This document shows positions 19,003 to 26,890 of a DNA stretch of 64,000 bases, one piece after another. The notes beneath the pieces were generated by a model. That model was not told where the DNA came from and did not search any database. It saw nothing but the letters and a program-made list of their open reading frames with translations. How positions within the stretch are numbered: the stretch's first letter is position 1; each line of letters opens with the position of its first letter. Made by a program: the position numbers and the translations under genes. Source of the stretch: Nocardioides marmorisolisilvae (GTDB lineage Bacteria > Actinomycetota > Actinomycetes > Propionibacteriales > Nocardioidaceae); NCBI RefSeq assembly GCF_031656915.1, contig NZ_CP134227.1, forward strand, positions 2,666,001 to 2,730,000, given 5' to 3'.

Positions 19003-19392
19003 ATGAGATTCAAGTTGAACAATCCGAGGCGTATCATTTACAGCCTGCGCCGGACTCGCCGAAACCTAGTGGTAGCGCTTGTCAGCGTGTTCCCGCTGCT
19101 GCTCGCATCGATTGCTGGTGTTGATTGGCTTCACTGGATCTTGCGCGTGATCTGTATCGTTCTCTGGTTGGCGCTTCCTATTGGTGCATGGCTGAATTCA
19201 CGCCATTTCGTGACTACATCCAACATGGCGGCGTTCGGCCTAACTTGCGCGGCCTTGGTGCTCTTTATCGGATTTCAGTTGTACGACGCCACGCATCCGT
19301 ATGATGACGGCTTTTTCCCCGGTGCCGGATATATGCTCGCGATCATCCTGATGATGGTGGGTGCACTCACAAGCGAACCCGGGCCAGAGTAA
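19003..19392 (+). CDS. Small membrane protein next to the PLA2-like gene
   Basis: A 129-residue protein with four hydrophobic segments (LVVALVSVFPLLLASIAG, WILRVICIVLWLALPIGAW, AAFGLTCAALVLFIGFQLY and GYMLAIILMMVGAL) and a basic N-terminus. The ATG at 19003 is preferred over the GTG at 18979 because GAGGTG lies 6 bp before it. Base composition matches the preceding gene rather than the host, so both probably arrived together. I do not recognise a family. Position and topology allow an immunity or membrane-partner role for the PLA2-like protein, which is speculative. Confidence 0.6.
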   Translation: MRFKLNNPRRIIYSLRRTRRNLVVALVSVFPLLLASIAGVDWLHWILRVICIVLWLALPIGAWLNSRHFVTTSNMAAFGLTCAALVLFIGFQLYDATHPYDDGFFPGAGYMLAIILMMVGALTSEPGPE

Positions 19393-20449
19393 GTAGTTGA
19401 CGAAAGACTCCCGAACCCCGCTCTGACTCGCACAGAAGGCGATCTTAGGAGATCATCACAAGCGGCCCTGGGGCACGATCCCCTTGCCGGGCAGATCTCG
19501 CGCGGCTCTGTGCTGCATGCTGAGGCCGATTGATAGTGGCCACCGCCCGAGTTTGAATGAGCTCTTCGCCGCGTATCCGGGCCTTAGTCGGGCCGATCAT
19601 CGGGGTTCGGGCGGATCGGCGCGACTGGAAACCCCACGAGCACGGCTTTCTTCCGACACTTCGGCGAGCCACTCAGTGCAGACCAGAGCGTATGCGGCAT
19701 GGAGCTTCACGAGCCGAGCCGCGCGAGGCATCGACCCGGCAGCGGAGGCGAGTAACGGGACGTACCCGCCTGACCGGGGCAGTCGACCGACTGCCGAATC
19801 GATCTCTAGTAGATCAAGACGGCGCTCCGCGCGGGCTGCGGCGCTGGCGCGCCGGTCCCGCGCTTTGCGTCGAAGCGTGGCGAGGCTACCGGCAGGAGCA
19901 GTTGCAAAGGCGAGCGTCGAGGCTGCTCAAAGTGCTGCCACCGAGCCTGGGACCGACCGGTCGTTGTTTGCAGCCGTCGCCCCATGGCGGCTGGTTATCG
20001 GGCGGAGGTTCTCTCCCGGCCTGCTGGTCCACCTTTCATAGCCGATGGGCGCGCCTTTCAGCAGGGGCCGCCTCCCAGGCGTCGATAAATAATCGGTCTG
20101 GCTCTTCTCGGACGGGCCGGCCAGAGTGTTCCGGACGAGGCGCCCGACATCGCGCAACATCTCGTCGTCGGGTGCGGCGCGCGTATTCGCGAGCAGTGTT
20201 CGACTGAGCCGTCCCGGGATGTCCGGAGGCTCCGGGGCGGCTCGGACCGCTTGCTGTCAACTGTTGTGTTTGGCAGCGAATCGGGCGGTTGTGGTCGTCG
20301 GTTCGTGTCGGAGGCCGCACGCGGTTGGAGCGTGCGTAGGGACGCCAGGAGGTTTTGGTGCGGGGGTTGAGGCGTTCTGTTGGTCTGGTCGTCTCTGCGT
20401 CAGCACTGCCCAACGGGGCAGTTCATGCCCTTCTCAAGTAGGCGCAGCC
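19393..20449. other. AICE right-end interval, no supported gene
   Basis: About 1.06 kb between the membrane protein gene and the right arm-like repeat. Several reading frames stay open because of GC content, but none shows a start with a ribosome-binding site or a recognisable domain. One short minus-strand stretch (around LHAAYALVCTEWLAEVSE, near 19640-19720) looks protein-like and may be a decayed gene fragment. Confidence 0.45.
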
Positions 20450-20470
20450 AGTCTCAGTTCTAGTCTCAGT
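20450..20470 (+). repeat. Candidate integrase arm-type site, right end
   Basis: Two AGTCTCAGT units spaced as in the 8898-8918 copy, 19 of 21 bases identical, lying 94 bp inside attR. A pair of matching sites just inside both ends of the element suggests integrase or Xis binding. Confidence 0.45.
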
Positions 20471-20564
20471 CGCGAGCGTTCGGAGTAGTTCGCCACGGCC
20501 CGCACAGCGTGCAGTGCAACGCTCCCGGAGCCATCACGAACGACCGCGCACATGGCCTCGACGA

Positions 20565-20632
20565 CTTGGAAAGCGGGTTGGGTTAACGCCCTCGCGGGTT
20601 CGAATCCCGCATCCTCCGCCACGCTGACCAGC
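20565..20632 (+). repeat. attR core repeat (68 bp)
   Basis: Exact copy of 8782-8849, containing the 3' part of tRNA-Ser from the anticodon loop onward without the 5' half. Marks the right boundary of the AICE; chromosomal sequence resumes with CAACCGTTGAGCC. Confidence 0.93.
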
Positions 20633-20785
20633 AACAACCGTTGAGCCGGGGTTTCGAGACGACATCCACCGTTCTGCGCCGTGGTCTCCGTTCCAGCCCC
20701 GGTTCAGCGGAGCGATGTCGGAGCGATGTCGGAGCGACTTGGCATGATGGCGCTCACCATTCGTCATCGCCCCTTGGAGGCCACC

Positions 20786-21361
20786 ATGTTCGGTCCCGGT
20801 AAGTACACCGAGGGCGAGGTGCTCGTGGGGTATCTCGGCCAGCAGCTGTCCGCGATCCGCGCCGCTGCCCACGGTCTGTCCGACGAGCAGGCGCGCGAGA
20901 CGCCGTGTCGCAGCGCCTTGTCCATCGGGGGGCTGGTCAAGCACGCGACCTACGTGCTGCGCCGGCGTACGCAACAACAGGGCAACGCTGGGGCCGCGCC
21001 CGACCAAGCTGCGGTCGCGTTGTTCATGGGCAGCTCCGCGCTCCGCGACGACGAGACGCTCGCCGGTGCGCTCGATGACTTCGATGAGGCCACGGTTGCC
21101 TACCTGGCGGACGTGCGGGCCACCGACCCGGGCAGCGGCATGCTGGTCCCACCCGCCCCCTGGGACGGCTTGCACACCCCGACGGACTCCGTACAGCGTT
21201 ACGCACTGGTCCACCACGTCGAGGAGTTTGCTCGTCACGCGGGCCACGCCGACATCATCCGCGAGCAGCTCGACGGCGCGACCGCGGCGTCTTTGCTGAT
21301 GGCGGTCGAGGGCCGCGACGGCAACGACTTCGTGCAGCCGTGGACGCCTGCGACGACGTAG
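20786..21361 (+). CDS. DinB/DUF664 family protein
   Basis: A 191-residue soluble four-helix-bundle protein of the DinB-like (DUF664) type, many of which bind a metal or use mycothiol. The N-terminal helix holds EGEVLVGYLGQQLSAIRAAAHGLSDEQ, a middle histidine sits in GLVKHATYVLRR, and a later pair is in ALVHHVEEFARHAGHADIIREQL. These fit the three-histidine metal site of the fold. The ATG at 20786 has GGAGG 5 bp upstream. It lies just outside attR and is therefore chromosomal. Confidence 0.8.
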   Translation: MFGPGKYTEGEVLVGYLGQQLSAIRAAAHGLSDEQARETPCRSALSIGGLVKHATYVLRRRTQQQGNAGAAPDQAAVALFMGSSALRDDETLAGALDDFDEATVAYLADVRATDPGSGMLVPPAPWDGLHTPTDSVQRYALVHHVEEFARHAGHADIIREQLDGATAASLLMAVEGRDGNDFVQPWTPATT

Positions 21362-21477
21362 AGCCGCCCGGAACGACTGCGCGGCCCTACCTATCAGTCG
21401 AGTCCGGCGTCGCGGGCCTTGAGGGCAGCTTCGATGCGGGTGGACTCATTCCGGGTGGAGGGCACCACCCAGCGCGG

Positions 21478-21681
21478 TCAGGCTTCGTGCTCCACGCGGT
21501 AGCCGGCCCATCGCCCACGCTGCTCCCGCGTGACCAGGCCGGCGTCGACCAGCTGCTTCATGTGGTGGGACACCGTCGGCTGCGAGAGCCCGACCGGTTC
21601 GGTGAGCTCGCAGATACAGGCCGCGGCATCGATCGCGCGGGCGGCCGGGAAGGGATCCGGGAGTACCAGGAGACGCAGCAC
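21478..21681 (-). pseudogene. N-terminally truncated ArsR-family regulator remnant
   Basis: Sixty-seven codons encode the C-terminal two thirds of an ArsR winged-helix domain: CICELTEPVGLSQPTVSHHM is the recognition region, followed by VDAGLVTREQRGRWAGYRV. The usual first helices (roughly 35 residues before LRLLxL) are missing, and the upstream sequence belongs to the divergent PhzF gene. The cysteine pair ACIC is retained. It could be expressed from the GTG at 21681, but no ribosome-binding site is convincing. A remnant is more likely than a functional repressor. Confidence 0.5.
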
Positions 21682-21723
21682 TCCAGCGTCGACTGGTCGT
21701 GACCGGCCGATAGCGTGCGCACC

Positions 21724-22554
21724 ATGCGCCGCTTCAGCCAGGTCGACGTCTTCTCCGACGAGCCGTTCCGGGGCAACCCGGTGGCGGTGGTGCACGACGC
21801 CAACGGGCTCTCCGACGAGGACATGGCACGGTTCGCGCGATGGACGAACCTGTCCGAGACCACGTTCCTGCTGCCACCGGTGGACCCTACGGCCGACTAC
21901 CGGCTGCGGATCTTCACGCCAAGCGAGGAGCTGCCGTTCGCGGGCCATCCGACCATCGGCAGCGCGCACGCCTGGCTCGAGGCCGGCGGCCGCTCGTCCT
22001 CGGCCACCGAGATCGTCCAGGAGTGCGGCGCCGGGCTCGTTCGGCTGCGTCAGGGCGCGGCGCTGGCGTTCGCGGCACCTCCGCTGCTCCGCTCGGGTCC
22101 GGTCGACGCCGAGGACCGACAGGCGATCGCACGGGCCCTCGCGCTGGAGGAGTCGCAGGTCCGCGACCTGGCGTGGATCGACAACGGGCCGGGCTGGGTC
22201 GGTGTGTTGCTCGAGGACGCGGCGGCGGTGCTCGCCGTACGACCCGACTGGAACGCCTTCGGGAGGTGGAACATCGGCGTCGTCGGCCCGCACCCGGACG
22301 GGGCGGAATGTGCGGTCGAAGTCCGGGCGTTCTGCCCGGGCGTCGGCGTCGCCGAGGACCCGGTCACCGGCAGCCTCAACGCCGGCATCGCCCAGTGGCT
22401 GGCGGGTGATCGGCTGCCGACGTCGTACGTCGCCGCGCAGGGCACCGTCCTCGGGCGGACCGGACGGGTCCACGTCGACCGGGTGGGCGACACCGTTTGG
22501 ATCGGCGGGTCGGCCACCACCGCGATCAGCGGTCAGGTCGAGCTCGGTCGCTGA
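21724..22554 (+). CDS. PhzF family isomerase/epimerase-like protein
   Basis: A 276-residue protein of the diaminopimelate-epimerase fold. The N-terminus MRRFSQVDVFSDEPFRGNPVAVV and Glu45 in NLSETTFLL match PhzF enzymes, which use that glutamate as the acid-base group in place of the epimerase cysteines. The second half repeats the fold (CPGVGVAEDPVTGSLNAGIAQWL). The ATG at 21724 gives the canonical start. The substrate is unknown for most members; phenazine synthesis genes are absent here. Confidence 0.88.
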   Translation: MRRFSQVDVFSDEPFRGNPVAVVHDANGLSDEDMARFARWTNLSETTFLLPPVDPTADYRLRIFTPSEELPFAGHPTIGSAHAWLEAGGRSSSATEIVQECGAGLVRLRQGAALAFAAPPLLRSGPVDAEDRQAIARALALEESQVRDLAWIDNGPGWVGVLLEDAAAVLAVRPDWNAFGRWNIGVVGPHPDGAECAVEVRAFCPGVGVAEDPVTGSLNAGIAQWLAGDRLPTSYVAAQGTVLGRTGRVHVDRVGDTVWIGGSATTAISGQVELGR

Positions 22555-22569
22555 GCCTGTCGAAGCACC

Positions 22570-22734
22570 TCAGGCCGCGGTCGCGACCTGCTCGACGAGA
22601 TCGTGGATCTGCTCGGCACCGCACCAGCAGGTGAAGTCCAGCCGGGTGCCGCCGGGGACGCGGACGATGGCGCGGACCTGGCTGGGGAAGATCAGCTGGC
22701 GCCTCTGGCATGCGCTGCAGTCGTGGGTGAACAT
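22570..22734 (-). CDS. Small cysteine-rich CxxC protein (54 residues)
   Basis: A short protein beginning MFTHDCSACQRRQLIFPSQ, with cysteines in CSAC (6, 9) and CWCG (near 38, 40), so probably a zinc ribbon. GGAGGAAGG lies just upstream of the ATG at 22734. It is divergent from the LysR gene with 112 bp between them and may be its target. I recognise it as a hypothetical protein type seen in related actinobacteria, with no known role. Confidence 0.7.
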   Translation of the reverse strand: MFTHDCSACQRRQLIFPSQVRAIVRVPGGTRLDFTCWCGAEQIHDLVEQVATAA

Positions 22735-22846
22735 GGCGACCTTCCTCCTCGTGCGAGCCGGGAGCCCGATGGTGACCGCTCCATGGTCCCGCAGTGTCGG
22801 CAATAGGGGTAGCCTTGCTTTCCTCTGAATAGCAAAGGGTATTCCT

Positions 22847-23764
22847 ATGCTTTCGCTGCACCAGCTCCGCTGCTTCCTGAGCACCTACGAGCACGGCTCG
22901 CTGACCGCGGCCGCCGAGGACCTCGGCTACGCCCAGCCGAGCGTCTCCGAGCAGATCCGCACCCTGGAGCGCTCGTTGGGGACGGCGCTCTTCACGCGGG
23001 TGGGGCGGGGCGTCGTGCCCACGCCTGCTGGTGAGTCGCTGCGCGAGCACGCCGAGCGGACCCTGGCCGCAGCCGAGGAGGCGGAGCGCGCGGTGCTCAG
23101 CGTCTCCGCCCTCGAGACCGGCACCATCCGGTTCGGGATGTTCGGCACCGCTCGGCTGTACGCCGGCGCCGCGCTGATCGCCGATGTGCTGGCCCGGCAC
23201 CCCGGTGTCCGGGTCGAGTTGGTCGGCCAGAACTCCACCGACGTCCAGGAGGACCTGCGACGGGGCCGCCTGGAGGCGGCGATGATCGCCATGCCGCAGG
23301 TGGCCAGCGAGGGGATGTCGGTCACGCCGGTGGCACAGGACGAGCTGGTCTACATCAGCGCGGACCCCGAGAAGCTGCGGACGCCGGTGACCGCGCATCG
23401 GCTCTCGCGGGCCTCGCTGGTGATGCCCGAGACGACCTGGCGGGCGACCGACTCCACCCGCATCGTGTTGCGCCGGATGCTGCACGAGACCGGCCGCAAC
23501 CCGCAGACACGCATCGAGGTCGAGGACGTCGAGACCGCGGTCGAGCTGGTCGGCATGGGTCTGGCCGACTCCGTCATCCCGCGGGGTGCGGCGACCCAGC
23601 TGCTCCCCCGGCTGGCACCCAAGGCGGGCTTCGTCTCACTGCGGCCGCGGCAGGTCGACACCCTGGCGATCGTGCACCGTGCATCGGCGACGCTCTCGCC
23701 TGCCGCGCGGCTGATGATCGAGCTCGCCACCCGGCGGATCCGCGCCATCGTCGAGCCTGCCTGA
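22847..23764 (+). CDS. LysR-family transcriptional regulator
   Basis: A 305-residue regulator. The N-terminal winged helix reads LHQLRCFLSTYEHGSLTAAAEDLGYAQPSVSEQIRTLE, the family signature, followed by a linker helix and a two-lobed effector domain starting about residue 90 (GTIRFGMFGTARLYAGAAL). AT-richer sequence before the ATG at 22847 holds its promoter. It is divergent from the small CxxC gene and followed after 55 bp by a monooxygenase-like gene. The effector is unknown. Confidence 0.92.
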   Translation: MLSLHQLRCFLSTYEHGSLTAAAEDLGYAQPSVSEQIRTLERSLGTALFTRVGRGVVPTPAGESLREHAERTLAAAEEAERAVLSVSALETGTIRFGMFGTARLYAGAALIADVLARHPGVRVELVGQNSTDVQEDLRRGRLEAAMIAMPQVASEGMSVTPVAQDELVYISADPEKLRTPVTAHRLSRASLVMPETTWRATDSTRIVLRRMLHETGRNPQTRIEVEDVETAVELVGMGLADSVIPRGAATQLLPRLAPKAGFVSLRPRQVDTLAIVHRASATLSPAARLMIELATRRIRAIVEPA

Positions 23765-23819
23765 CCACACCGCGTGCCCCGCGTGACAGGCTTCGTCCCT
23801 TGCTCGAAAGGGGAACCTG

Positions 23820-24116
23820 GTGATTCTCGAACAGGCAGTGCTCCACGTCCGGCCCGGGTCGGAGGATGAGTTCATCGCGGCTTTCGAACAGGCGCGGTCG
23901 ATCATCGCGTCGATGCCCGGCTTCATCGACCTGGATCTCTCGCGCTGCCTCGAGGACGAGAGCGTGTTCCTACTGCTGGTGCAGTGGGAAGCGCTCGAGG
24001 ACCATACCGAGGGGTTCCGGCGGTCCCCCGAGTACCAGCAGTGGCGTCGGCTGCTGCACCACTTCTACGACCCGTTCCCCGAGGTCCTGCACTTCGCCGG
24101 CGTGGCGTCCGCCTGA
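23820..24116 (+). CDS. Antibiotic biosynthesis monooxygenase (ABM) domain protein
   Basis: A 98-residue single-domain protein of the ABM/dimeric alpha-beta barrel superfamily. It reads MILEQAVLHVRPGSEDEFIAAFEQARSIIASMPGFI, then SVFLLLVQWEALEDHTEGFRRSPEYQQW, the standard pattern. The GTG at 23820 follows AAAGGGGAA. It lies directly after the LysR gene and may be controlled by it. Members include quinol monooxygenases and heme-degrading enzymes; the substrate cannot be read from sequence. Confidence 0.85.
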   Translation: MILEQAVLHVRPGSEDEFIAAFEQARSIIASMPGFIDLDLSRCLEDESVFLLLVQWEALEDHTEGFRRSPEYQQWRRLLHHFYDPFPEVLHFAGVASA

Positions 24117-24148
24117 TCGGAGCCGGCTGCTGCGCCGGTGTGGCCCGG

Positions 24149-24607
24149 TCAGCCGTCCTGCTCATCGTACGCCGTGCCGCGCTTGATCTTCAGCGACGGC
24201 ACGTCCTCGGTGGACCACGACGCCTCATAGGTACGCCGGTAGCCGGTGTGCGCGATCCGCCAGCCCTCCGGCGTGCGGACATAGCGGTCGTCGTAGAACG
24301 CCGCTCCCTCGAGGACGAACTTGAGCTCTGGGATGATCACCTTGTCCTCGAGGTACCAGATCCCGGTCGCGGTGTCGCCGTCCACCGCGATCTCGGGGTG
24401 GTGCGCGTGGTGCATCGAGATCATCTGCGGACCCATGTTCTCCGCCATGAACGCCACCAGCGAGTCCCGGTCGTCGAAGACGAGGCCGGCATAGTCGCCG
24501 GTCGCCTCGGGCACGAAGCACCCGGCGAACTCCTCCCACCGCTTCAGGTCGAGCATCCGGAAGTACCGGTACTTCAGCCGGGTGATCTCGTCGTGGTCGT
24601 TGCTCAC
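24149..24607 (-). CDS. SnoaL-like/NTF2-fold protein
   Basis: A 152-residue protein of the SnoaL/NTF2-like fold, with the pattern ITRLKYRYFRMLDLKRWEEFAGCFVPEATGDY, then MHHAHHPEIAVDGDTATGIWYLED and FYDDRYVRTPEGWRIAHTGYRRTY. Such domains include steroid isomerases, bile-acid dehydratases and polyketide cyclases. The GTG start overlaps the upstream stop by 4 bp, making it the last gene of a three-gene operon with a KstR-like operator at its head. A role in steroid or similar ring degradation is plausible; specificity is not determinable. Confidence 0.82.
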   Translation of the reverse strand: MSNDHDEITRLKYRYFRMLDLKRWEEFAGCFVPEATGDYAGLVFDDRDSLVAFMAENMGPQMISMHHAHHPEIAVDGDTATGIWYLEDKVIIPELKFVLEGAAFYDDRYVRTPEGWRIAHTGYRRTYEASWSTEDVPSLKIKRGTAYDEQDG

Positions 24608-25737
24608 CGGGCCACCGCCATCCAATCGCCGAATCCGGTCGGGTCGTGCCGCCCCATCGAAGCGTGCTCGAACAGACCGCGTCCCTCTCGGTCCCGCTCG
24701 CCGGGGGTGCGCAGCACCGCCCGCGCGCTGTGGTCGGTGACCCCCCACGGCAGCCGCGCCGCAGTGTCCGGGTCGCTGAGGTCGTACGACGACACCTGCG
24801 ACCACTCGACGCCCCGCCACTGGCCGTGGGTCCACTCGGGGTCGCCGCCGTACCCGCCACCCAGGTGCAGCGCCACCGAGGTCACCGTCTCGACCTCGAC
24901 GACCAGGGCGGTGCCGTCGGCCGTGGTCAGATGCAGCCGGGCACCGAGCGGGTGCCGCGAGCCGCTGACGTAGTCGAGCTCGACCCGGGGCCAGCCCAGC
25001 TGCTCGACGCGGCCGTCGGGGAAGATCCGGACCGCGTCGTTGAGCGTCCGGAACCCGTTCGGCTCCTCCTGGACGATGACCACCAGCGCGAACTCGTCGA
25101 ACTGCATCGGGCAGTAGAGCCACCAGAATCCTTCCAGCGGCGAGTCCGCGTCGCGGCCGGCCGGGTCCGCGTCGCCCACTGGACGGATGCCCCAGGAGCG
25201 GTCGCGGGTGCCGTGCCAGACCGCGGGGGTCACGTCGATCCTGCGGTCGCCCACCGTGATCGAGCCGGCCCAGGTGCCCAGCTGGGCGAACCGCTGGGCC
25301 ATCAGGGTCGGCCGGCTGGGCCCGAGGAGCAGGTGCGGCTGCTCGAGGATCGCCGGGAACGACCCACGCCAGGTCAGGTCGGCCGCCAGGCCGTCGGCCT
25401 CGCAGCGGAGCTCGACGGTCTGGAGCGGCTCCGGCACAGCCACGCCGATCCGGCCTCCCCCGGTCACCACCTCATGGGTGAGCGGTCGGTCGCCGAGCGC
25501 GGTGGAGAAGCGCGCCGCGTGCTGGACGTCGCCGACCCGCACCACGAGGAAGCCGTCCTGCACGCCGAGGTTGGGATAGACCCCCGCGCCCGCGACCATC
25601 ATCACCTCACCGGCGCGGTCCATCGCGTTGAAGTAGCAGCGGTCGTAGAAGTTGCGGTCCGAGGTGTCCGGACGCGCGATCGGCAGCGGCGCCTGATGGA
25701 TCGGGTACTCGTCGAGCGTGGTGGGGTGCAGGCTCAT
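24604..25737 (-). CDS. DUF7064/DUF7065-like protein in a putative lipid catabolism operon
   Basis: A 377-residue soluble protein rich in beta strands and Trp/Tyr, with no signal peptide. Characteristic stretches are RNFYDRCYFNAMDRAGEVMMVAG, GTRDRSWGIRPVGD and GFWWLYCPMQFDEFALVVIVQE. It resembles the two-lobed hydroxyneurosporene-dehydratase/DUF7064-7065 type found beside acyl-CoA and steroid genes in actinobacteria, though I assign the family with moderate confidence. Its start overlaps the phosphotransferase stop by 4 bp and its stop overlaps the SnoaL-like gene by 4 bp. Confidence 0.7.
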   Translation of the reverse strand: MSLHPTTLDEYPIHQAPLPIARPDTSDRNFYDRCYFNAMDRAGEVMMVAGAGVYPNLGVQDGFLVVRVGDVQHAARFSTALGDRPLTHEVVTGGGRIGVAVPEPLQTVELRCEADGLAADLTWRGSFPAILEQPHLLLGPSRPTLMAQRFAQLGTWAGSITVGDRRIDVTPAVWHGTRDRSWGIRPVGDADPAGRDADSPLEGFWWLYCPMQFDEFALVVIVQEEPNGFRTLNDAVRIFPDGRVEQLGWPRVELDYVSGSRHPLGARLHLTTADGTALVVEVETVTSVALHLGGGYGGDPEWTHGQWRGVEWSQVSSYDLSDPDTAARLPWGVTDHSARAVLRTPGERDREGRGLFEHASMGRHDPTGFGDWMAVAR

Positions 25738-26840
25738 GCCAGCCCTTCCGGCGTTCCCCAGTCATAGGTGCCGGCCATCAGCCGGCGCAGCGATGCCTGG
25801 TGGATCACGTAGTCGTCGGGATCGTCAGGCACCTGGTCCTGACCGAAGTGGATCATCCGTCGCTTGATCCGGCACATCACGTTGCCATGGCGCAGCGCGG
25901 CGTACCCGAGGTACCAGTCGAAGTCGCGGACCTCGTGCCCGCTCGCGTTCCGGTACGCCGTGGCCACGTCGTCGCGATGGAGGAAGGTCGGCATCCCGGG
26001 CAGCTCGAAGACCTCGGCGATGTCCTGGAAGAACCTGTGCAGGAAGCAGAACCAGCCCAGGTCGAGCTCTCGAGGTCCGACGCAGGCCATCTCCCAGTCG
26101 AACGCGGCGGTGGGCACGAAGTCGGTGTAGCCAAGGTTTCCGATCCGGGCGTCGCCCCAGCACAACACCGGGTCGCCCACGGTGCTGGGCCAGCGCTGCT
26201 CGAGCCAGTCGAAGGCGTCCTCGAGCACCGGGATGCGCACCCCGTCCTCGGCCACCGCCCACGCGTAGTAGGCGCGCTGGTCCTCGAAGTGCCGCCGCAG
26301 CGCGTCGTCGCCGGACAGCCCGGGGATGCTCGACCAGTCCGCAGCGTGCACCGTGGCCAGCACGTCGACGCTGCCCCGCAGCAGGCGGCGTCGCTGTTCC
26401 CGATCGGCCTCGAGGAGCCACCCCCCGAACAGGTACGGCGGGTTGTCCGAAGGCACCTCGCCCTCCAACCGCTCGAAGAGCAGCAGCGGTGCGCCGAACA
26501 CCTCACCGGTGGACTCCAGCGCGAGCACCCGCGGCGCGGGCACGCCCACGCGGCGTACCGCCTCGATCACGTCACGTTGGAAGCCGAAGTCGTAGCCGCG
26601 GAAGACCGGGAACGACGACCGCTCCGGTGGCAGCCGGGCGACGAGCTGGTGCGGGCCCGCCGCGTCGCGGGCCGCGAAGATGACGGTGGCGCTGGAGTAA
26701 CCCGCCTCCGGCAGCACCAGATCGCTCACCACGACGGGCCCGTGACCGAGGACGTCGGGCAGCCACTGCTCCAGGCCCTCGCGGAGAGTCGCCGGGTCGC
26801 GCTCGTGGACGGTGAGGTCGACCCGGTCGGTGTGCGCCAT
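25734..26840 (-). CDS. APH-family phosphotransferase (acyl-CoA-associated type)
   Basis: A 368-residue kinase-like protein. The nucleotide-binding lobe has GYSSATVIFAAR and HQLVARLPPE. The catalytic loop is VLCWGDARIGNLGYTD, equivalent to HGDxxxxN with His replaced by Trp, and the metal site is AAFDWEMACVGP. This variant group usually sits with acyl-CoA dehydrogenases in actinobacteria rather than conferring drug resistance. First gene of a three-gene operon; TAGAACGTGTTCCA just upstream matches the KstR operator consensus. The substrate is unknown. Confidence 0.85.
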   Translation of the reverse strand: MAHTDRVDLTVHERDPATLREGLEQWLPDVLGHGPVVVSDLVLPEAGYSSATVIFAARDAAGPHQLVARLPPERSSFPVFRGYDFGFQRDVIEAVRRVGVPAPRVLALESTGEVFGAPLLLFERLEGEVPSDNPPYLFGGWLLEADREQRRRLLRGSVDVLATVHAADWSSIPGLSGDDALRRHFEDQRAYYAWAVAEDGVRIPVLEDAFDWLEQRWPSTVGDPVLCWGDARIGNLGYTDFVPTAAFDWEMACVGPRELDLGWFCFLHRFFQDIAEVFELPGMPTFLHRDDVATAYRNASGHEVRDFDWYLGYAALRHGNVMCRIKRRMIHFGQDQVPDDPDDYVIHQASLRRLMAGTYDWGTPEGLA

Positions 26841-26850
26841 GCGCCGAGAC

Positions 26851-26864
26851 TAGAACGTGTTCCA
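26851..26864. promoter_or_regulatory. KstR-like operator
   Basis: TAGAACGTGTTCCA fits the published KstR consensus TnnAACnnGTTnnA at every fixed position and lies 11 bp upstream of the phosphotransferase start. KstR is the TetR-family repressor of steroid catabolism in actinobacteria. Confidence 0.6.
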
Positions 26865-26890
26865 GGTCGGCGGAAGGGGAACGGAGGCGC

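Larger units (their letters stand above)
8782..20632. mobile_element. Actinomycete integrative and conjugative element (AICE, pSAM2-like) in tRNA-Ser
   Basis: An 11.85-kb element bounded by 68-bp identical direct repeats in a tRNA-Ser gene. It has the full AICE backbone: Int, Xis, RepSA-like replication initiator, FtsK/TraB-like DNA translocase, small membrane spread protein, a regulator with a divergent operator, and a Nudix protein like the Pif factor of pSAM2. All replication and transfer genes run on the minus strand from 14282 to 8914 with overlaps or gaps of at most 12 bp. Cargo lies at about 16.8-19.4 kb. No backbone gene is visibly broken, so the element may still be mobile. No relaxase or type IV secretion genes are present, as expected for AICEs that move double-stranded DNA. 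Confidence 0.93.

Noticed and set aside
19484-20041. 185-codon plus-strand frame at the AICE right end
   Set aside because: Composition is Arg/Ala/Ser noise and no start signal is present.
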